From positions 1 to 10,784 of the forward strand of contig QHYO01000397.1 in assembly GCA_003224135.1 (NCBI GenBank): a stretch of 10,784 bases of DNA, read 5' to 3'. Positions 8,203 through 10,784 of this stretch are shown here, one piece after another. How positions within the stretch are numbered: the stretch's first letter is position 1; every line of letters begins with the position of its first letter. The translations under genes were made by a program, and so were the position numbers. The notes under the pieces are model-generated. The model made no database searches. It was not told where the DNA came from and saw only the letters and a program-made list of their open reading frames with translations. The DNA comes from Acidobacteriota bacterium (lineage in GTDB: Bacteria; Acidobacteriota; Terriglobia; Acidiferrales; UBA7541).

Positions 8203-8721
8203 ATGAAGAACAGGACGCGAATGGCGGCTGGCGTTTTGTTTGCCTGCGCGGCACTGATGCCACCGGGCGCAAAGCGATTGCTTGCCGATCAGAGCGACCG
8301 CACGCACCAGATAGGCTCCAAACTGAAGTGCATGTGCAGCGGCTGCGATCAAGCGGCGGGAAAGTGCTATCACGTGGGTGGAGCTTACTCCGGTCCGTGC
8401 GACACTGCGAAGACCATGTTGAAGGAAATCGACACCCACATCGCTCGAGGTATGACCGACGAGCAAGTGCTGAAGGCGATGATTCAGGAGTATGGTCCGC
8501 TCGCGTATGTCGAGCCGCCGAAAAGCGGCTTTGGGCTGCTGGCGTGGCTGATGCCGATTCTGTATCTGCTGGGAGGGACAGCGCTGGTGATCGTGGTGAT
8601 GAAGCGCTGGAGAAAGCGGCCGGTCGCTGTAGTGGCCACATCGAGCGCGAACGGAGTGCGCGTTTCGCCGGAGCTCCTGGCGAGGGCGCGCGAGCAGGCG
8701 CAGCGCGAGACGGAGGAGTGA
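8203..8721 (+). CDS. ccmH: CcmH-like cytochrome c maturation protein, cysteine-rich
   Basis: 172-aa protein with a signal-like hydrophobic N-terminus (about 7-20), a periplasmic helical domain, one TM helix (about 112-133) and a cytosolic tail. The domain layout follows CcmH/CycL: LKCMCSGCDQ (41-50) stands where CcmH has LRCxxCQ, then a helix (KTMLKEIDTHIARGMTDEQVL, from about 70), then QEYGPLAYVEPPK and the membrane anchor. CcmH proteins reduce or bind apocytochrome cysteines. The active CxxC here is probably C45-S-G-C48. Extra cysteines C43, C55 and C66 flank it, with H57 close by, giving a CxCxxC pattern unlike the classical motif. The start lies 3 nt after the ccmF stop and 13 nt after GGGAAGG. 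A GGAGGAG near the 3' end serves the next gene. Family is likely; the exact thiol chemistry is inferred. Confidence 0.87.
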   Translation: MKNRTRMAAGVLFACAALMPPGAKRLLADQSDRTHQIGSKLKCMCSGCDQAAGKCYHVGGAYSGPCDTAKTMLKEIDTHIARGMTDEQVLKAMIQEYGPLAYVEPPKSGFGLLAWLMPILYLLGGTALVIVVMKRWRKRPVAVVATSSANGVRVSPELLARAREQAQRETEE

Positions 8722-8722
8722 G

Positions 8723-8932
8723 TTGATTGCGGCCCAGATCATTGCGATTTTCCTGATTTCCCGAGCTGACGCAGCCGTTCTCGGCGCATGCTTTGCACTC
8801 GCCGCGGCCACCATGCTCTTTATTTTTTACATTCAGCCCGATGCGTCCGACCTTGCGCCACACCGTTCTAAGCTGGACCAGTTGATGGAGCGGCGGGCCA
8901 CCGTCTATCCGAGGGCGACTACGAAGCGATGA
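8723..8932 (+). CDS. CcmI-like small membrane protein, N-terminal fragment (frame broken)
   Basis: TTG-start frame with a strong Shine-Dalgarno (GGAGG 8712-8716, inside the end of the ccmH-like gene), one base after that gene's stop. The 69 residues hold a hydrophobic segment (about 15-38) followed by SKLDQLMERRATVY. The tail PRATTKR is out of the family pattern. CcmI N-terminal regions and related acidobacterial ccm-cluster proteins run on as [E/A]-x-LRDL-x-F-[D/E]-x-x-x-GK-[L/F]-x-x-x-DY, and the end of that pattern appears in another frame right after this point. This is therefore probably the first part of a roughly 125-aa protein broken by a deletion. CcmI acts as an apocytochrome chaperone with CcmH; a role here follows only from context and similarity. 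Confidence 0.6.
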   Translation: MIAAQIIAIFLISRADAAVLGACFALAAATMLFIFYIQPDASDLAPHRSKLDQLMERRATVYPRATTKR

Positions 8933-9045
8933 AAAACGCCATGGAGACGGAGGCAGCCATGGTGCTGGCGGAGATGGATCAGGTCACGGAAGCGGGCGTA
9001 AGGCGGCCGCGAGGCCCGCGTGCGGCTGAGCGAGGCCCTCGATGA
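8911..9045 (+). pseudogene. CcmI-like small membrane protein, C-terminal fragment in shifted frame
   Basis: From 8911 the frame reads EGDYEAMKNAMETEAAMV, then LAEMDQVTEAG and an Arg/Pro-rich end, and stops at 9043-9045. This is the second half of the motif begun at the end of the preceding fragment (GDY...EAEAAxVLAEMD is standard for CcmI-type N-terminal domains). Its stop overlaps the next gene's ATG as ATGA (9042-9045), typical of coupled operon genes, which supports this frame as the true 3' end. Joining both parts needs a missing length of 1 modulo 3 (for example 46 or 49 nt, about 16 residues, including the LRDLxFxxxxGK helix). An ATG at 8929 overlaps the upstream stop as ATGA, so a 38-residue peptide could in principle be re-initiated. 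Confidence 0.6.
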
Positions 9046-10331
9046 GGTGGATTGCTGGTTGTCTCCCGGCACTACTGGCACTTCTTGGGTTCGCAGCCGC
9101 CAGCCAGGCAGGAACTGTTCATGGCACGGTGAACAACGGAACCACAGGCAAGCCGGGTGCCGGCGTCGAAGTGATCCTGATTCAATTGCAAGGTGGAATG
9201 CAGCCCATTGCAAACACGAAGACAGACGGCGCAGGGCAGTTCAGCTTCGAAAATCCGAGCATTGGTGCACAGCCGATGTTGGTGCGCGCCGTCTACAAGG
9301 GTGTGAATTTTCATCAGCCTCTGCCGCCAGGAAAAGATTCCGTCAGTGTGGAGGTGTTTGAGCCGACGGGAGATGCAAAGACCATCTCTGTGCCGTCGCA
9401 CGTGGTGATTTTTCAGCCGAATGGAATCACGCTGATTGTGGGAGAAGAGTATGGAGTCAAGAACGATTCCAAGCCGCCGCAAGCGTTTTTCCGCACAGAG
9501 GGAAATTTTGAAGCGATGCTTCCGGACAAAGCAGAGCTAAAGCAGATCGCGGCATCAGGGCCTTCTGGAATGCCGGTAGTGCAGGCGCCGATCGATAAAG
9601 GAAAAAACAAATACGCGATCGCGTTCGCGTTTCGTCCGGGAGAAAGCGAAGTGCGGCTCTCCTATGAAGTCCCATACCCGAATAACAGCGCGACGGTGAA
9701 ACTGCCGACTGCGTACGGCGGCGGGCGCTTGCTGGTAGTTGCGCCTCCGAGCGTGCAGCTGAGGGGCGACGGTCTTGAAATGGCCGGGCAAGAGCAGGGA
9801 ATGAATATTTATGAACGGTCGAACGTCGCAGCGGGGACGATGATCGCTGTCACGCTTTCTGGAACCGCGCCTCCGCCTTCGGCCGCTAATTCCGGAGGCA
9901 CGGGCGGAGCGCCGGGGCGCGCAGAGAACGTGCAGGGCGGTGACGCAGCAGCAGCGATCCAGTCGGTTCCCGGACGCCTGGACAGCTTGAAGTGGCCGCT
10001 CATCGGCGGATTTTGCGTCCTGTTCATCCTGGCGGCGATCTTGCTTGCGAGGAAGCCTATCGCAGTCACCGTTGTCGCTCCGGAAAGTACCTCCGCGGGG
10101 TCTGTTTTGATACCACAGGCCGCGCGAACTGCAACGGAAAAAACGTCGAGCACCGCATCAAACGGAGACCTCGCATCGATGGATCGCGAAACGAGCAACA
10201 GTCTGGACGCGCTGAAGAACCAATTGTTCCGCCTTGAACTGCGGCGACAGGCGGGAACCATTAGCGACGAGGAGTATTCCCGCGAGCGCGCCAAGGCAGA
10301 GCAAGTGCTGCGAGACCTGGTCCGGGGCTGA
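9042..10331 (+). CDS. Exported CarboxypepD-like domain protein with TM helix and CcmI-like tail
   Basis: 429-aa membrane protein. A signal peptide (1-23, ending SQA-G) leads into a carboxypeptidase-regulatory-like beta-sandwich (about 24-95: GTVHGTVNNGTTGKPGAGVE, later TKTDGAGQFSF). A larger beta-rich extracytoplasmic region (about 96-275) follows, then a Gly/Ala/Pro linker (about 276-315) and one TM helix (318-339). A cytoplasmic part ends in LFRLELRRQAGTISDEEYSRER (from about 395), which resembles the short helical hairpin of SHOCT/CcmI-type tails. The start overlaps the stop of the preceding frame (ATGA), and the stop lies 3 nt before ccmA, so it is embedded in the ccm operon. It may assist apocytochrome handling or anchor the Ccm complex, but no catalytic residues are visible and I do not assign a function. 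Confidence 0.85.
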   Translation: MRWIAGCLPALLALLGFAAASQAGTVHGTVNNGTTGKPGAGVEVILIQLQGGMQPIANTKTDGAGQFSFENPSIGAQPMLVRAVYKGVNFHQPLPPGKDSVSVEVFEPTGDAKTISVPSHVVIFQPNGITLIVGEEYGVKNDSKPPQAFFRTEGNFEAMLPDKAELKQIAASGPSGMPVVQAPIDKGKNKYAIAFAFRPGESEVRLSYEVPYPNNSATVKLPTAYGGGRLLVVAPPSVQLRGDGLEMAGQEQGMNIYERSNVAAGTMIAVTLSGTAPPPSAANSGGTGGAPGRAENVQGGDAAAAIQSVPGRLDSLKWPLIGGFCVLFILAAILLARKPIAVTVVAPESTSAGSVLIPQAARTATEKTSSTASNGDLASMDRETSNSLDALKNQLFRLELRRQAGTISDEEYSRERAKAEQVLRDLVRG

Positions 10332-10334
10332 ACG

Positions 10335-10784
10335 GTGGCCTCGCCTGCAGAATGCAAGGTCGGCCTGCGATTCGAAAAAGTAGATAAGCGCTACGGCGCC
10401 GTGTATGCATTGCGAAACCTAACGCTGACGATTGCGCCAGGCGAATGCCTAGCGCTTGCGGGGCGCAATGGTTCGGGCAAAACCACGCTCCTGCGAATTG
10501 CCGCTAACCTGACGCGGCCCACGCGAGGCTCGCTTTCCTTTTCTGGAATCACTGAGAATCAGAATCCGCACGCGGGCTTTGTTGCACACGCGACGATGGT
10601 CTATGACGAATTGACTGCGGAAGAGAACCTGCTCTTTTTTGCGAAATTGCTCGGGGTGACCAAGCGCAAGGAGCGCGTGGCGGAATTGCTGTTTGAAGTG
10701 GGTCTTGGCGAGCGCAAGGATTCGCTGCTGCGCACATTTTCGCGCGGCATGAGGCAGCGTGTCGCGATTGCGCGGGCGCTACTT
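10335..10784 (+). CDS. ccmA: Heme exporter / cytochrome c maturation ABC ATPase CcmA, 3' partial
   Basis: ATP-binding subunit of the CcmABCD-type transporter, whose ATP hydrolysis releases holo-CcmE from its loading complex. 150 residues are in the window. GTG start at 10335, 3 nt after the previous stop; the ABC fold begins at once (LRFEKVDKRYGAVYALRNL, 11-29). Walker A is GRNGSGKTT (43-51). The signature loop is FSRGMRQR (135-142), followed by VAIARALL at the edge; Walker B is beyond the window. The Q-loop position reads VAHATMVYDELTAEENL (83-99), with Ala where many CcmA proteins have Gln after the His. The DELTAxENLxFxAKL stretch is CcmA-like. The operon context favours CcmA over another ABC-2 type ATPase. 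No ribosome-binding site stands out beyond a GGGG run. Confidence 0.85.
   Translation, partial: MASPAECKVGLRFEKVDKRYGAVYALRNLTLTIAPGECLALAGRNGSGKTTLLRIAANLTRPTRGSLSFSGITENQNPHAGFVAHATMVYDELTAEENLLFFAKLLGVTKRKERVAELLFEVGLGERKDSLLRTFSRGMRQRVAIARALL

Noticed and set aside
7945..8814. 289-aa minus-strand reading frame across the ccmF/ccmH region
   Set aside because: It lies opposite firmly identified genes; His/Arg-rich low-complexity translation typical of a shadow frame.
1..10784. CRISPR arrays, tRNA/rRNA genes, insertion sequences, phage genes
   Set aside because: No direct repeat arrays, transposase motifs, terminal inverted repeats or tRNA-like cloverleafs were seen; the window is ordinary chromosomal genes.

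Overview
The window is a gene-dense, single-strand (+) stretch of a moderately GC-rich bacterial chromosome. The gene content fits an Acidobacteriota-like bacterium. The main clues are a cytochrome c maturation (Ccm, System I) cluster with a Cys-type CcmE, a cysteine-rich CcmH-like protein with a CSGC motif, and a small CcmI-like membrane protein. This placement rests on recalled family resemblance; no search was run.

Layout. (1) 1-3345: dnaE, the catalytic alpha subunit of DNA polymerase III. It enters from the left edge and is broken into two reading frames near 1711-1750. The broken point lacks a conserved segment of about 16 residues, so this is a deletion with frame change and not a simple one-base slip. 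(2) 3354-4340: accA, the carboxyltransferase alpha subunit of acetyl-CoA carboxylase, 8 nt after dnaE. (3) 4341-4586: non-coding, with a weak terminator-like hairpin just after accA. (4) 4587-4910: a small [2Fe-2S] ferredoxin-like protein. (5) 5015-5584: an unrecognised protein with an N-terminal CxxC, preceded by a -10-like box placed so that the mRNA could be leaderless. (6) 5624 to the right edge: a tight ccm operon in the order ccmE, ccmF, ccmH-like, ccmI-like (broken), a signal-peptide/CarboxypepD-like/TM protein, and ccmA (cut by the window end).

How the genes work together. CcmA (ATPase) would drive release of heme-loaded CcmE. CcmE carries heme on the outer face of the membrane. CcmF (WWD domain, four conserved His) is the heme-apocytochrome ligase, and CcmH/CcmI-type proteins handle the apocytochrome thiols. 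CcmE has Cys in place of the usual heme-binding His (CxxxY). This is the hallmark of the described 'variant System I', which was reported to lack CcmH; here a CcmH-like protein with extra cysteines is present. The 429-aa protein encoded between the ccmI-like gene and ccmA is the least explained member of the cluster.

Two genes (dnaE and the ccmI-like gene) each show a frame change with loss of roughly 50 nt of conserved coding sequence. Two such lesions in 10.8 kb, one in an essential gene, point to assembly or consensus errors unless reads show otherwise.
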